Positions 6,520 through 6,602 of a stretch of 6,602 nt of DNA are shown one piece after another. Every line of letters begins with the position of its first letter. Within the stretch, counting starts at the first letter, position 1. The DNA comes from Planctomycetaceae bacterium (lineage in GTDB: Bacteria; Planctomycetota; Planctomycetia; Pirellulales; Lacipirellulaceae). A program made the position numbers and the translations under genes. Where the stretch lies: positions 5,803 through 12,404 of the forward strand of contig PATG01000003.1 of assembly GCA_002713555.1 (NCBI GenBank). Direction: 5' to 3'. Below the pieces are notes generated by a model, which worked only from the letters and a program-made list of their open reading frames with translations, was not told where the DNA came from and made no database searches.

Positions 6520-6601
6520 TGCAGGGGGCAGGATTCGAACCTGCGAAGCGCTTGACAGCGGATCTTGAGTCCGCCCCCTTTGACCACTCGGGAACCCCTG
6601 C
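6517..6601 (-). tRNA. tRNA-Leu (anticodon CAA), CCA encoded
   Basis: Type II tRNA reading UUG codons. On the minus strand the 7-bp acceptor stem pairs GCAGGGG (6601-6595) with CCCCTGC (6527-6521). Discriminator A73 is at 6520, as expected for leucine, and the genome encodes CC and A at 6519-6517. The anticodon stem GCGGA/TCCGC encloses a seven-base loop with anticodon CAA at 6567-6565. The T-arm GCAGG/CCTGC carries the TTCGAAT loop. The D-arm pairs three C with three G and retains GG in its loop. The variable region is 13 nt (6557-6545), typical of leucine tRNAs in length, though its internal stem looks weak. No intron is present. The 5' end is one base from the window edge, so its promoter lies outside. 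The ATPase gene starts 46 nt downstream on the same strand. Confidence 0.96.
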
Positions 6602-6602
6602 G

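Noticed and set aside
6485..6527. tRNA-Leu 3' end as an attachment site of an integrated element
   Set aside because: The only sequence shared with the nearby repeat is CCA; no long duplicate of the tRNA 3' end and no integrase gene are visible in the window.

Overview
The window is a compact block read entirely from the minus strand. It appears to be archaeal, most likely a mesophilic euryarchaeon of the Thermoplasmatota / Marine Group II (Poseidoniales) kind. The archaeal assignment rests on an exact archaeal Shine-Dalgarno (GAGGTGAT), AT-rich TATA-like elements ahead of genes, an ArsR-like winged-helix regulator and a PssA-type CDP-alcohol phosphatidyltransferase. The Marine Group II placement is inference from overall gene style, not from a phylogenetic marker.

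In transcription order (high to low coordinates) the layout is as follows. A type II tRNA-Leu(CAA) with an encoded CCA lies at 6601-6517. A 46-nt AT-rich spacer with a direct repeat and a palindrome comes next. It leads into a large P1B heavy-metal-transporting ATPase (6470-3708), a small cysteine-free winged-helix regulator (3652-3185), a triple zinc-ribbon protein (3172-2777), and a phosphatidylserine/archaetidylserine synthase-like membrane enzyme (2727-1882). Last is a very long proline-free coiled-coil protein that starts at 1817 and is still open at base 1.

The ATPase, regulator and zinc-ribbon genes lie close together (55, or 25 with the upstream regulator start, and 12 nt between them). 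The zinc-ribbon Shine-Dalgarno abuts the regulator stop codon, so at least those two are translated from one message. My inference is a metal-homeostasis cluster: an exporter, a DNA-binding regulator and a zinc-binding protein. The lipid synthase and coiled-coil genes are co-directional but have wider gaps (49 and 64 nt) and no visible functional tie. No stretch over 300 bases lacks a gene, and I see no plus-strand gene, insertion sequence, CRISPR array or convincing terminator.

The most notable points are four: the ATPase pairs a CPC motif with an unusual TM8 His-Glu motif and a cysteine-less second HMA-like segment; a 14/15 direct repeat spaced 20 bp sits in its upstream region; the adjacent regulator has no cysteines; and the coiled-coil protein has local 11-residue periodicity.
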